NCBI GenBank assembly: GCA_030323885.1
Contig: CM059190.1
Coordinates: 102,594,483-102,658,482, forward strand
Length of the DNA stretch: 64,000 nt
Direction: 5' to 3'
Origin: Branchipolynoe longqiensis
Lineage: Eukaryota; Annelida; Polychaeta; Phyllodocida; Polynoidae
In this document: piece after piece, positions 12,993-22,540 of the stretch
Position numbering within the stretch: position 1 is the first letter of the stretch
Layout: the number at the start of each line of letters is the position of its first letter
Position numbers and translations under genes: made by a program
The notes under the pieces: generated by a model
What the model saw: only the letters and a program-made list of their open reading frames with translations
Database searches by the model: none
Told to the model about the DNA's origin: nothing

Positions 12993-13170
12993 CAGTAAAA
13001 CCTCCTTAAATCGACCGAACTTGAGACCGACTTTAAGTGGTCCATTTAGGGAGGTGGTCGGCTTAGGGAGTTAGAATATGGTTACAATGGTATTTTTGGG
13101 ACCCAAATAAAGTAATCGATATAGGGGAGTGGTCGATCTGTGGAGGTGGTCGGTTAGAGAGGTTTTACTG
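12993..13170. mobile_element. Tigger-like MITE
   Basis: CAGTAAAACCTCCTTAAA at the left and GAGAGGTTTTACTG at the right, flanked by TA on both sides. The body has the family word GTCGATCTGTGGAGG. Confidence 0.85.
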
Positions 13171-13265
13171 TATATATATACACATGTGTGATATATAAGT
13201 TATTATATGAGTATAAAGGGGCGGAGCTGGATTTTTCTCTATATTATATTTATTGTGCATGCTAT

Positions 13266-13305
<40 letters not shown>

Positions 13306-13366
13306 ATAGTGACACCTCATTTCAGTGCCCACACCCCTCCAGTAACACTAACACCTGCTATGTCAG

Positions 13367-13518
13367 GACAACATTGGTCTGGATGCAGAGTTGTCTGTTA
13401 AAGACAGCTGTTACTGTACACATGGTGGTCAAACTCCAGACAGTCTACTTGAAGTTGGTAAATTAGGTTCGAGGAGAAGAAGACGACGGAAAAAAAGAAG
13501 GGGAACAAGAAGCAGAAG
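13367..13518 (+). CDS. Candidate internal coding exon, function unknown
   Basis: A possible acceptor (GCTATGTCAG) precedes an open frame starting DNIGLDAELSVKDSCYCT. It runs for 50 codons to a strongly basic end (RRRRRRKKRRGTR) and stops at a good donor, AAG followed by GTAAGA (13519-13524). The first 17 residues recur, with mostly conservative changes and a 3-nt indel, in the opposite-strand frame at 14069-14272. I do not recognise the product. The basic stretch could simply reflect purine-rich DNA. The exon lies between two Tigger-like MITEs. No flanking exons were identified. Confidence 0.25.
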
Positions 13519-13783
13519 GTAAGAGGTCTCCACCTTAGTACAAAAAGCTCTTACAAATTCATGCAATTGTGAAGATCTGTGGCAACAGATTTAGGGCTCG
13601 ACCACAAGGATATCAAAACAAGATTTGTTAAAAAAATATATAAAATATTTACTGCTTGAACATCCATTCCCTCTTTATATTCCATTGAATTCCTTAATTT
13701 AAAAGCCTTGCCACAGAGTGGCAATCCAGCATTTCCATTGACCCCCACCCCCTCCCCCCACCCGAATATAAAATATATAAATA

Positions 13784-13968
13784 CAGTAAAACCTCTCTAA
13801 ATCGACCGACCATGGGGGCCGAATTTAGGCGTTCCATTTAGGGAGGTGGTCGGTTTAGATAGTTATAATATCCTTACAATGGTAGTATTGGGACCCAAGT
13901 AAAGCGATCGATATAGAATTAGGAGCGTGGTCGATCTGTGGAGGGGTCGGTATAGAGAGGTTTTATTG
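13784..13968. mobile_element. Tigger-like MITE
   Basis: CAGTAAAACCTCTCTAAATC at the left and AGAGAGGTTTTATTG at the right, with TA flanks. The body is close to the copy at 31219. Confidence 0.85.
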
Positions 13969-14068
13969 TAAAAAAATTAAAAACCCACAAAAATCGGAAA
14001 GGAGGAAGGGGAGAAAAAATCAAGGGAGAGGTGTTTATATTATATGATAATAGGTAGGTAATGCGAAT

Positions 14069-14272
14069 TTACTGTGCATCCAAACACAATGGTGTCCAAT
14101 AGATCGGCCACTTGTAACCAGCACAAAGCGGCTCTGTGACTGTGAAAGCCGGGTGAAAGTGGGCCACCAGGGGGCAGTGTGGCGCGTAATGAGCAGTGTG
14201 CCTGGGGAAGTGGAGGTAAACAGTGCAGTAGCTGTCTTCAACGGCCAACTCTACATCCAGACCAATGTTGTC
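14069..14272 (-). CDS. Candidate exon related to 13367-13518, function unknown
   Basis: On the minus strand the segment after GCTATGTCAG reads DNIGLDVELAVEDSYCT and continues open for 67 codons to a TAA. Compared with the plus-strand copy, the changes are A to V, S to A, K to E and loss of one codon; the frame is kept. The two frames diverge after this segment. Either a protein-coding exon was duplicated in inverted orientation, or both are pieces of an unrecognised mobile element. I do not recognise the family. Confidence 0.25.
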   Translation of the reverse strand, partial: DNIGLDVELAVEDSYCTVYLHFPRHTAHYAPHCPLVAHFHPAFTVTEPLCAGYKWPIYWTPLCLDAQ

Positions 14273-14392
14273 CTGACATAGCTGGTGTCATGTCATTGGA
14301 GGGACAATGAAATGAGACAAAAGCAGTTTGCATGTTGAAATGTTTGTTTGATGTTTTGGGGTTGTACATCCTGGCAACATCCAAGGTCAAAT

Positions 14393-14732
14393 CAGACGGG
14401 ATGGCCAAATGAGTTAGAGCATCCGTCTCCCGTGCTGGTAGATCGTGGGGTCGTGGGTTCGAGTCCCGGTCGAGTCAAACCAATGACTTTAAAATTGATA
14501 CTTGTCGCTTCCTAGCCAGGCGCTCGGCATTATTAGGATAGGGCAAGGACTGGTGTGCTCAGTGTCAGGATAATGTGACTGAGTGGGATACCAGGTCATG
14601 GTGCCGGCGGCCTGGTTTCCCAGTGGGACAGCACTATAAAGTCGCCATGAGTGCGCACTGTCACAAGTCGGTACCCGTCCTGATATGACCTTAGATGTTG
14701 CTAGGACATAAAACATCAACAAACAAACAAAC
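14393..14732 (+). mobile_element. SINE family A, full-length reference copy
   Basis: The head CAGACGGGATGGCCAAATGA is followed by an intact box B-like GGGTTCGAGTCCC and the complete body. The tail is GCTAGGACATAAAACATCAA then CAAACAAACAAA. A minus-strand tail fragment of the same family lies directly upstream at 14338-14390. Confidence 0.9.
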
Positions 14733-15011
14733 GTCAGGATGGGTACCGGCTTGTGACACTGCACACTCATGGCAACTTTATAATGCTGCTCCACTGGGTG
14801 ATCAGGCCATTGGCACCATGCCCTAATTCCCCAATCATTATCCTGACACTGAGCTAACCAGTCCTTGCCCTCTTCTAGTAATGCTGAGCGCCAGGCTAGG
14901 TAATGACAAGTATCAATTTTGTAAGTTATTGATTTGAATCGGCCGGGATTTGAATCCCCAACCTTCCACACGGGAAGCCTGTGCTCTTACTGAATCGTCT
15001 GCTGCATCCGG
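14733..15011 (-). mobile_element. SINE family A, inverted, tail-to-tail with the preceding copy
   Basis: It starts in the 3' body (GTCAGGATGGGTACCGGC) and reads back through the whole body to the tRNA-like head, ending near TGCATCCGGTC. With the previous copy it forms an inverted repeat of about 280 bp arms without a real spacer. Confidence 0.85.
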
Positions 15012-15147
15012 TCATACATCGATTGCGCGCACATGAGGCAAGGAGTTCGCCAATCACAGGGGTCGCTGAAGGCGGGTATTACGGTGTGTACATGTGTGAA
15101 TGTTAACTTCTCCCCTCCTCCTAGCAAAACCCTTTTCTCTCTATCAC

Positions 15148-15400
15148 CTGGTGCAGTGGCCGAATCAGTAGGGCCACTGGAAGATTGGGCAACTGGCATC
15201 ATGACCCAATATCCCATTGAGTCACTTTATCCTGACACTGAACAAACCAGTCCTTGCTCTGTCCCATTAATTGTGAGCATCAGGCTAGGTAGCGACTAGG
15301 TAGCGACAAGTATAAAATTAGTAAATCATTGATTTGACTCGATCGGGGTACCAAACTCACAACCTCCTACAAAGGAATCCAGCCACAAGCGCTCTTGAGT
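15148..15400 (-). mobile_element. SINE family A, rearranged fragment
   Basis: A plus-oriented head piece (GGTGCAGTGGCCGAATCAGT) at about 15151-15170 abuts a minus-oriented body segment that runs to about 15397. A GTAGCGACTAG duplication lies inside it. The stretch 15401-15593 has no recognised feature. Confidence 0.65.
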
Positions 15401-15593
15401 CTTAGTGTTTCAGAATCCCCATCTGGTTTGCATGCGGAGAGATTGTCTGGGGTTTTTGCATGGCGTTATTGACAGTGCCATGTAATGTGAGTGTAATGTG
15501 AGTGTAATGATTGTCCGAAGGCACACAGATGGCACAAGGCTCACAATCAACCTCCTAGGGTCTCAGAGGACCTGGGTTGGGGAGATATTACCG

Positions 15594-17150
15594 GAAAATG
15601 CTACTTTAATCATTTACCAGAAAATTCTACTTTAAAGCTGTACAGTCCGATGAAGCATCAAATTTTCAAAATCAAAACAATTATCTAGATTTGATTCTAC
15701 ATATCTAACTTCGACACTGGTGCACTTATTAAGCATTTGTCAGCACACAGAAGGGAATAGTGAGGCAATTGAATAGAACATGTTACTGCAGAAGCCTATG
15801 GTATCAGAGTTTTGGCGTGCTTGCCAAAATTATTTTCAAATGTTTGAATTTCAAATATCTCAAAAGGTAGCGATTTAAATTAAAAGTTACTTCAGACTAA
15901 ATTAAAGTAGATGATAATGATCAATTTAATATACTTATCTCAGAAAAATGTCAGAAACTCAAGACCATCGGACTATGCAACTTTAATCATTTACCAGAAA
16001 AGGCTGCTTTAATCATTTACCAGAAAATGCTACTTTAATCATTTACAAGAAAAGGCTGCTTTAATCATTTACAAGAAAATGCTACTTTAATCATTTACCA
16101 GAAAATGCTACTTTAATCATTTACAAGAAAAGGCTGCTTTAATCATTTACCAGAAAATGCTACTTTAATCATTTACCAGAAAATGCTACTTTAATCATTT
16201 ACAAGAAAATGCTACTTTAATCATTTACCAGAAAATGCTACTTTAATCATTTACCAGAAAATGCTACTTTAATCATTTACCAGAAAAGGCTGCTTTAATC
16301 ATTTACCAGAAAAGGCTGCTTTAATCATTTACCAGAAAATGTTACTTTAATCATTTACCAGAAAATGCTACTTTAATCATTTACCAGAAAAGGCTGCTTT
16401 AATCATTTACCAGAAAATGCTACTTTAATCATTTACCAGAAAAGGCTGCTTTAATCATTTACCAGAAAATGCTACTTTAATCATTTACCAGAAAATGCTA
16501 CTTTAATCATTTACAGAAAATGCTACTTTACAACAAAACCACAACAGAAAATGCTGCTTTAATCATTTACAAGAAAATGCTACTTTAATCATTTACCAGA
16601 AAATGCTGCTTTAATCATTTACAAGAAAATGCTACTTTAATCATTTACCAGAAAATGCTACTTTAATCATTTACCAGAAAATGCTACTTTAATCATTTAC
16701 AAGAAAATGCTGCTTTAATCATTTACCAGAAAATGCTACTTTAATCATTTACAAGAAAATGCTACTTTAATCATTTACCAGAAAATGCTGCTTTAATCAT
16801 TTACCAGAAAAGGCTGCTTTAATCATTTACCAGAAAAGGCTGCTTTAATCATTTACCAGAAAAGGCTGCTTTAATCATTTACCAGAAAAGGCTGCTTTAA
16901 TCATTTACAAGAAAATGCTGCTTTAATCATTTACCAGAAAAGGCTGCTTTAATCATTTACCAGAAAAGGCTGCTTTAATCATTTACCAGAAAAGGCTGCT
17001 TTAATCATTTACCAGAAAAGGCTGCTTTAATCATTTACCAGAAAAGGCTGCTTTAATCATTTACAAGAAAATGCTGCTTTAATCATTTACAAGAAAATGC
17101 TGCTTTATTCATTTACAAGAAAAGGCTGTTTTAATCATTGACCAGAAAAG
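15594..17150. repeat. 26-bp minisatellite with TTTAATCATTTACCAG core
   Basis: About 45 units of 26 bp, with two frequent variant sites: AATGCTACT versus AGGCTGCT, and ACCAG versus ACAAG. The TG/GG variants occur in runs rather than at random, which indicates local amplification. A MITE (15636-15982) interrupts the first units, so the array predates that insertion. Confidence 0.9.
15632..15986 (+). mobile_element. TTAA-type MITE inside the 26-bp minisatellite
   Basis: The left terminus AGCTGTACAGTCCGATG (from 15636) and the right terminus CATCGGACTATGCAACT (to 15982) are inverted repeats. TTAA is present on both sides (15632-15635 and 15983-15986). Removing the element and one TTAA restores CTACTTTAATCATTTACCAG, which is exactly a minisatellite unit, so the target duplication is TTAA. 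Confidence 0.9.
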
Positions 17151-17154
17151 ACTA

Positions 17155-17352
17155 CAGTAAAACCTCTCTAACCGACCACCTCCACAGATCGACCACTCCC
17201 CTATACCAATCGCGTTATTTGGGTCCCAAACGATCACCCATACAATACCATTATAACGATATCTTAACTCCCTCAAAACTTAAAAGACCATCTCCCTAAA
17301 TAGAGCATTTAAAGTCGGTCCCATGGTCGATCGATTTAGAGAGGTTTTACTG
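17155..17352. mobile_element. Tigger-like MITE
   Basis: CAGTAAAACCTCTCTAACCG at the left and TAGAGAGGTTTTACTG at the right, TA-flanked. Confidence 0.85.
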
Positions 17353-17521
17353 TACTTTAATCAGGTGAATCTTGAGGACAGCTTTCAACAAATCTACAAG
17401 GTGACCATGATGGATTTTACTATCACCTCGCATGTTGTTAGAGCGGACAACCCCAATCACTCACTCACTTACTCACTGACCCATTCACGGGTACCCTGTG
17501 ATGCATGCCCGTCTAGTCTAG

Positions 17522-17549
17522 ACCACGTGACACATTGTTGTCACGTGGT
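17522..17549. promoter_or_regulatory. Inverted pair of CACGTG E-boxes
   Basis: ACCACGTGACA and its exact reverse complement TGTCACGTGGT are separated by six bases (CATTGT). Each arm holds one CACGTG. Nearby are a CCAAT word (17631) and a GGTGCCATGGCAAC X-box-like sequence (about 17614). This may be a promoter or enhancer, but no transcript is identified. Confidence 0.35.
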
Positions 17550-17729
17550 GGCAGTAATGTCACTCGAGGTTCACCAGTCAACCTGCCCACGAATTGTTCA
17601 CTTTGAGGTGAGGTGCCATGGCAACAGCAGCCAATGGACAGGAGGGTGGGGAGGGTGTGGGAGGGGGTGGGAGGGGGTCTTTGGACAAATGTGTTAAGGG
17701 GGGGAGGGGACCGCCCCTCCTCTTTAGAC

Positions 17730-18105
17730 CGTATTCGATTATGACGCTCCGGATCACTCGGGTGATCCGAGTCGTCAGGATTTCAAATAGAACACCCCGG
17801 GGTAAACCTAAAAATACACCAACCTAAAAATACCCCAGTGCCCCACGTGTTGGCTGGGGGTGTGAGGAGTAGGTGTGCTGATACCTGTGTGAGTCATGTA
17901 TTGCAAAGTTACTTTTTTTCTTCTTCTTCTTCTTTTTTTTTTTTTTTTTTATGTGAAGGACCATCCAGATTAATATGGACATAACTAAATTATGCAATCA
18001 CAAAATACTTTGGATGCTATTTTGCTGTAGTTATATTGGGTATTAAACAACAACAAACCTTTTGGATTAAGCCACCATTTTTTCCACCCTGAGCGAATTC
18101 GTTTA
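17730..18105. mobile_element. Repeat related to the TIR element at 53846, opposite orientation
   Basis: It shares the CGGGTGATCCGAGTCGTCAG palindromic segment, the ATATGGACATAACTAAATTA-like block and the GCCACCATTTTTTCCACCCT block with 53846-54333, in inverted order. A T-rich run with CTTCTTCTTC lies at 17907-17950. Confidence 0.6.
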
Positions 18106-18319
18106 TGCAACTCGATGCGTGTTTTCACTTTTCTGTAAAGTTTCTGGTGAATAATGTCCACTTTATGCTATTTAACCAATGTCACACTTCAATGTAAAAT
18201 GTCCGTCCATTTCGTTATATATTTAATTTAGCCGACATCAGACTTCCATTTGAACATTTCTGATCATTTTGCTATATTTAACCAATGTCAGACTCCTGAT
18301 ATTCAACGCATCCGACGAA

Positions 18320-18657
18320 CCAGACTGGATGGCCGAATGAGTTAGAGCGTCCATCTCCCGTGTTTGTAGACCGTGGGATCATGCGTTCGAACCCTGGTTG
18401 AGTCAAACCAATGACTTAAAAATTGATACTTGTCGCTTCCTAGCCAGGCACTCTGCATTATTAGGACAGGGCAAGGACTGGTCTGTTCAGAGGCAGGATA
18501 GTGTGACTAAGTTGGATATCAGGTTATGGTGCTGGTGGCCTGGTCTCCCAGTGGGGCAGCACTATAAATCCATCATGAGTGCGCACTGTCACAAGTCGGT
18601 ACCCGTCCTGATATGACCATAGATGTTGCTAGGACGTAAGACAAAAACAAACGAACA
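18320..18657 (+). mobile_element. SINE family A with an 11-bp target duplication
   Basis: A full-length copy from CAGACTGGATGGCC to the AAACGAACA tail. The 11-bp word CATCCGACGAA flanks it on the left (18309-18319) and right (18658-18668), which fixes the insertion boundaries and implies target-primed insertion. Confidence 0.92.
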
Positions 18658-18847
18658 CATCCGACGAATTCCGATGTTGGGTCGATGCCCCTTTGCGCAT
18701 GACAAATAATTGATGTGCGCACATTGATCAACTAGGCCAAGTGCATTGCGCACTGCTACATTGACTCGATCAGGTTGCCATCAGTCAAAGCCAAAGCGCT
18801 TTAACATCCTTAAGGGGAAAAGCCCAATATATATATATATATATATA

Positions 18848-19322
18848 TGAGTCAGCCTCACGAAAATTGGCCAATTGGTGGTTTATTTAAGATGTCGGCG
18901 TCACAATTCTTAAAGTGTAGTGCATTTCTTTGTTTTATATTAAATTATCCTAGAAACAAATAAGGTTGTTGTATTTTCTTTACCTTTACATTCAGGATAA
19001 ATTTAAGGACTTTGCAACACCTCTGTCAATGCTAAACTATAATTATGCCGTTCGATGCCGACATCCAATGCTCGATGCCGACAACTTTAACAGATGTCAG
19101 CGTCGCAATTCTTAAAAGGTAGTGCATTTCTTTGTTTTATATTAAGTTATCCTAGGAACAAATAAGGTTGTTATATTTTCTCTACCTTTACATTCAGGAT
19201 ATATTTAAGGACTTTCAAATACCTCTGTCAATGCTAAACTATAATTATACTGTTCGATGCCGACATCCAATGCTCGACGCCGACAACTTTCCCTAATTGG
19301 CCTCTTTTCATGATCCTGACTC

Positions 19323-19323
<1 letters not shown>
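18848..19323. mobile_element. TIR element with duplicated interior
   Basis: The ends TGAGTCAGCCTCACGAAAAT and TTTTCATGATCCTGACTCA are inverted, and both have GGCCAATT/AATTGGCC just inside. The interior holds a diverged direct duplication of about 200 bp (each copy starts near GATGTCGGCGTC or GATGTCAGCGTC and ends in GATGCCGACAAC-like words). TA repeats flank the element. Confidence 0.8.
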
Positions 19324-19324
<1 letters not shown>

Positions 19325-19385
<61 letters not shown>

Positions 19386-19440
19386 ATTATATATTATATA
19401 AATATATATATTATTTATATATATATATTTATATATTATA
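19325..19440. repeat. AT microsatellite
   Basis: TA dinucleotides with interspersed TTATATA and AATATA; self-complementary. Confidence 0.9.
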
Positions 19441-19680
19441 TGGAAAAAAGTCCTGGGCGCAAGTGACAATGGTAACACCGGAAGTTAAGGTCAGGCGATG
19501 GTGGAGCCACCAGTACCCGTATGAGTAAGGAGCAAATACATGCAGAGAGCCCATTGGCTAATTATATATATAGTATCAGAATAATATAATATAATAAACA
19601 TATAGAAAATCCCTTACGCGGCTGTATACTCGCATAATGCTTATAGTTATACATCACATATGTAACCATGCCAAAAGTAG

Positions 19681-20003
19681 GCAGATAACACCACACAGCT
19701 ATGTACAAGCCTATGATATGTAAATAGGAGTAGGCTAGTCTAGTAATAAGAGTAGAAAATATAAATACATATATACCAAGAAAATCCAAAAAAACTAACA
19801 TAGGCTAATAACCATACCAACCAATTATCTATCTGCTACTGAAGTGCAGGCAATCAAATTACTTATCAGCAGCTACTGTCTGGTAAGATAACACCAACAC
19901 TACAACGGGCCAGCATTGAAAACAAGCCTGGGTACCCAGGCTTATATGCTATGGACAGTATAAATACAGCCTCAATAAAAAATTATTTAAAAAAAAAAAA
20001 AAA
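19681..20003 (+). mobile_element. Poly(A)-ended retroposon (family with copies at 24118 and 54623)
   Basis: It shares about 320 bp with 54623-54931, from the AGATAACACCACACAGCTA start to a 3' end at CAGCCTCAATAAA followed by poly(A). The AATAAA plus A tail suggests a LINE 3' end or a SINE. No coding frame. Confidence 0.75.
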
Positions 20004-20169
20004 ATGCCGGCAGTCGCCGTAATCAAAGGGGTTAACCACGCGCAGGTGGCGCCAGTTGTAGGAAACATGGGAACTAATCTATGTACAGATAGCTAAGTGT
20101 CTATAATTAATGGACAGAAACTGAGTGGAGAACATGTCCTTGTTTATCTTCACATAAGTTCATTATAGA

Positions 20170-20230
<61 letters not shown>
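20170..20230. repeat. AT microsatellite
   Basis: Uninterrupted TA dinucleotides directly next to the left end of the following MITE. Confidence 0.9.
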
Positions 20231-20235
<5 letters not shown>

Positions 20236-20486
20236 CTGTCTCAAAAGGTGCTAAGCAGTATGGGACAAAACTTGGTCCATTGTAACGATCAACATACTAT
20301 CTGCTTATGCATTTGCTCAGGATAAACTGATTTGTTTTTTACATGGTGTTTCATAATTCCAATAGAATACATATTGATTTGAAGCAAATGTCCTTGTGTT
20401 TTCAATGTAGCCGTTTCTGTGCTATTTTGTGTCAATCGTTACAATGGACAAAAAAAGAAGAGTTATCACCTTTTGAGACAGGCTCA
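20231..20486. mobile_element. MITE with TGAGACTGTCTCAAAAGGTG terminus
   Basis: The left terminus TGAGACTGTCTCAAAAGGTG is inverted at the right as CACCTTTTGAGACAGGCTCA, with TA-rich flanks. A second copy in opposite orientation lies at 30518-30776. The short open frame from 20343 exists in both copies, but the match is at DNA level and no protein family is recognisable. Confidence 0.85.
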
Positions 20487-20530
20487 TATATATATATATA
20501 TATATATTTATATAATGTATTATTTATATA

Positions 20531-20770
20531 TGAAGAGTTCAGGCGCAAAACCATGTAAGCGCCAATCCACAAATTGAGGTATACCTTGGAATCTAACCTT
20601 AACAAAATTCAATTTTTTACATTCCTATCTTTGTTGTTGCTTGCTCCTTAATCAGTTCATTACATGACATGAGGAATTACTGAGAATTAAAATTAACTTC
20701 AGGTAAAAATGTTTCACTTTAACAGCATTTTTGGATTGGCGTTTACAGGGTTTTGCGCCTGAACTCTTCA
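20531..20770. mobile_element. MITE with TGAAGAGTTCAGGCGCAAAA terminus
   Basis: An almost perfect inverted repeat: TGAAGAGTTCAGGCGCAAAA at the left and TTTTGCGCCTGAACTCTTCA at the right, 240 bp in all. A second left terminus begins at 20773 (TGAAGAGTTCAAGCGCAAAA) without an identified partner. Confidence 0.85.
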
Positions 20771-20994
20771 TATGAAGAGTTCAAGCGCAAAAACTGGCAA
20801 GTGCCCTATTGTAGGATATAAAGTCATGACTACCAGGTTTGACCTATAATTAAATTTGTTTTTATTTCCCGCAGAAACTGACACTTCCGCTATATAATTC
20901 CCTACTCAATATGAAATTGATAGATTTTAACTGGGAAACATAACAGCAAATTCCATTTTACAGAAAACAGCTCAAATGGATTTGTCCGCGGTGG

Positions 20995-21780
20995 GCGGGG
21001 GGGGGGGTGGGGGTCAGAAAAAAGGAGGCAGAAAGAAGGAAATAGAGGGAGACATAGATAAGGTCATAGAGAAGGGCGGAAGAGAGACAGCGAGCGGGGG
21101 AGGTTGTAAGAGGGAGACGCGGAGAGAGAGGGGGAGGGAAGAGAGGGAGAGCAAAAATAGAGAAGGGAAAACAGACAGAGAGAACGGGAGATAGTAGGAA
21201 AGGGGGAGAAAGAGACAGATAGAGAGGGAGATTGTGACAGAGAGGGGGGGAGAAGGAAGGAAGAAATGGTGAGAAAAAGGGGGAGAGGGAGAGACAGAGA
21301 GAGAGAGAGGGAAATTGTGACACAGAGAGGGGGAGAGAGAAGGAGAGAAGAAATGGATAGAAAAAAGGGGCGAGGGAGAGACATAGAGAGAGAGGGAAAT
21401 TGTGACAGAGAGAGGAGGGAGAGAAGGAAGAAAGAGAGGGAGAGCGAAAGGGGAGAAGGAGAGAGCGAAGGGGGAGTTGGAGACAAAGATAGAGATTGTG
21501 ACAGAGAGAGGTGGGGGAGAGAAAGAGTAAAGAGAGGGAGAGCGAAAAGGGAGAGGGAGAGGCAGAGAGAGAGGGAGATTGTGACAGAGAGGGGGGGAGA
21601 ATGAGTAAAGAGAGGGAGAGCGAAAGGGGAGAAGGAGAGACGGAGAGAGGGGGAGATTGTGACAGAGAGAGGGGGAGAGACAAGGGGTGGGAGAAATAGT
21701 GAGAAAAGGGGGAGAGGGGGACACAGAGAGAAGAGAAAGAGAGAGAGAGAGAACGAGAGAGACAGAGAGCGGGCAGGGAA
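20995..21780. repeat. Purine-rich GA minisatellite
   Basis: GGGAGAGAGA-type sequence with a larger irregular period of roughly 75-90 bp, marked by repeated GGGAGATTGTGACAGAGAG. The long plus-strand Arg/Glu/Gly and minus-strand Ser/Leu/Pro frames are repeat translations. Confidence 0.9.
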
Positions 21781-22043
21781 AGGAAGAATTAGTAGACTGA
21801 CATACTTTCAAACGCCGCGACCAAGTGTTCGCCTCTTGACTTCTAAATGCCCCTTCTCTGTCACAGGCCACTGTCAACTTGGGCGGAAGGAGTGACAGAA
21901 GTGACAGCTAAAACATGGCCCCCGTCTGAAAGCTGGAGCTGTTCGTATAACTACCGGAGACAGACGCGACGCCTCAGTGAGACAGATCCCGTCCAACGCT
22001 CTTCAAGTTGCCATGGTTACCACTTGATTTATGTCGGCTATTA

Positions 22044-22500
22044 AGGATTCATATAAAAGTGTCGCACAGAAAAATATCCACCTGCCGAAATGTTGTCGTC
22101 ACGGAATAAGTTTTTTTCTTTCTTACCTCCAGCTGTGTAAATTATTTATTAACATTTATTATTATTATTTAAGTGTCGCAAATCGACATTTTCACCTGCT
22201 GATGTTAATGTATCATTGTAATAGCCTAATCGCAAATCAATTATACAACTAAAAGTGTCACAAAGAAAAATAGCCACTTGCCAGAATGTTTACATCGAGT
22301 TCAATACTTGTTATGTCAACTGTTTAAGATTGTTATAGATGTCACAAATACAAATATTCACCTGTCAAGATATTGACTTCATGGTATAATTGTTATATCC
22401 CACTATCTAAGCTCAATGTTGAAAATCTCCGGAAAATGTGCCAACAAAATGTCAAAGATAGAGAAATATTTAGTTACCTGCCAAATTATTGGCACTAAAT
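22044..22500. repeat. Ancient tandem repeat, unit about 100 bp
   Basis: Five diverged blocks carry the same order of words: AAGTGTCGCACAGAAAAATA then CCACCTGCC, AAGTGTCGCAAATCGAC then CACCTGC, AAGTGTCACAAAGAAAAATA then CCACTTGCC, GATGTCACAAATACAAATAT then CACCTGTC, and ATGTCAAAGATAGAG then ACCTGCC. No coding sequence. Confidence 0.6.
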
Positions 22501-22540
22501 CTAGTAAATGGTCTTCGTGGCCATTATGAAAATTTGATAG

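Noticed and set aside
16000..17150. CRISPR-like regular repeats
   Set aside because: Units are directly adjacent with no unique spacers and the genome is animal; it is a minisatellite.
17323..17697. 124-codon frame MVDRFREVLLYF
   Set aside because: It starts inside a Tigger-like MITE and runs through unrelated DNA; no motif supports it.
20343..20558. Short frame found in both TGAGAC MITE copies (also 30440-30664)
   Set aside because: Similarity is equal at the DNA level and outside the frame; it is explained by the shared MITE.
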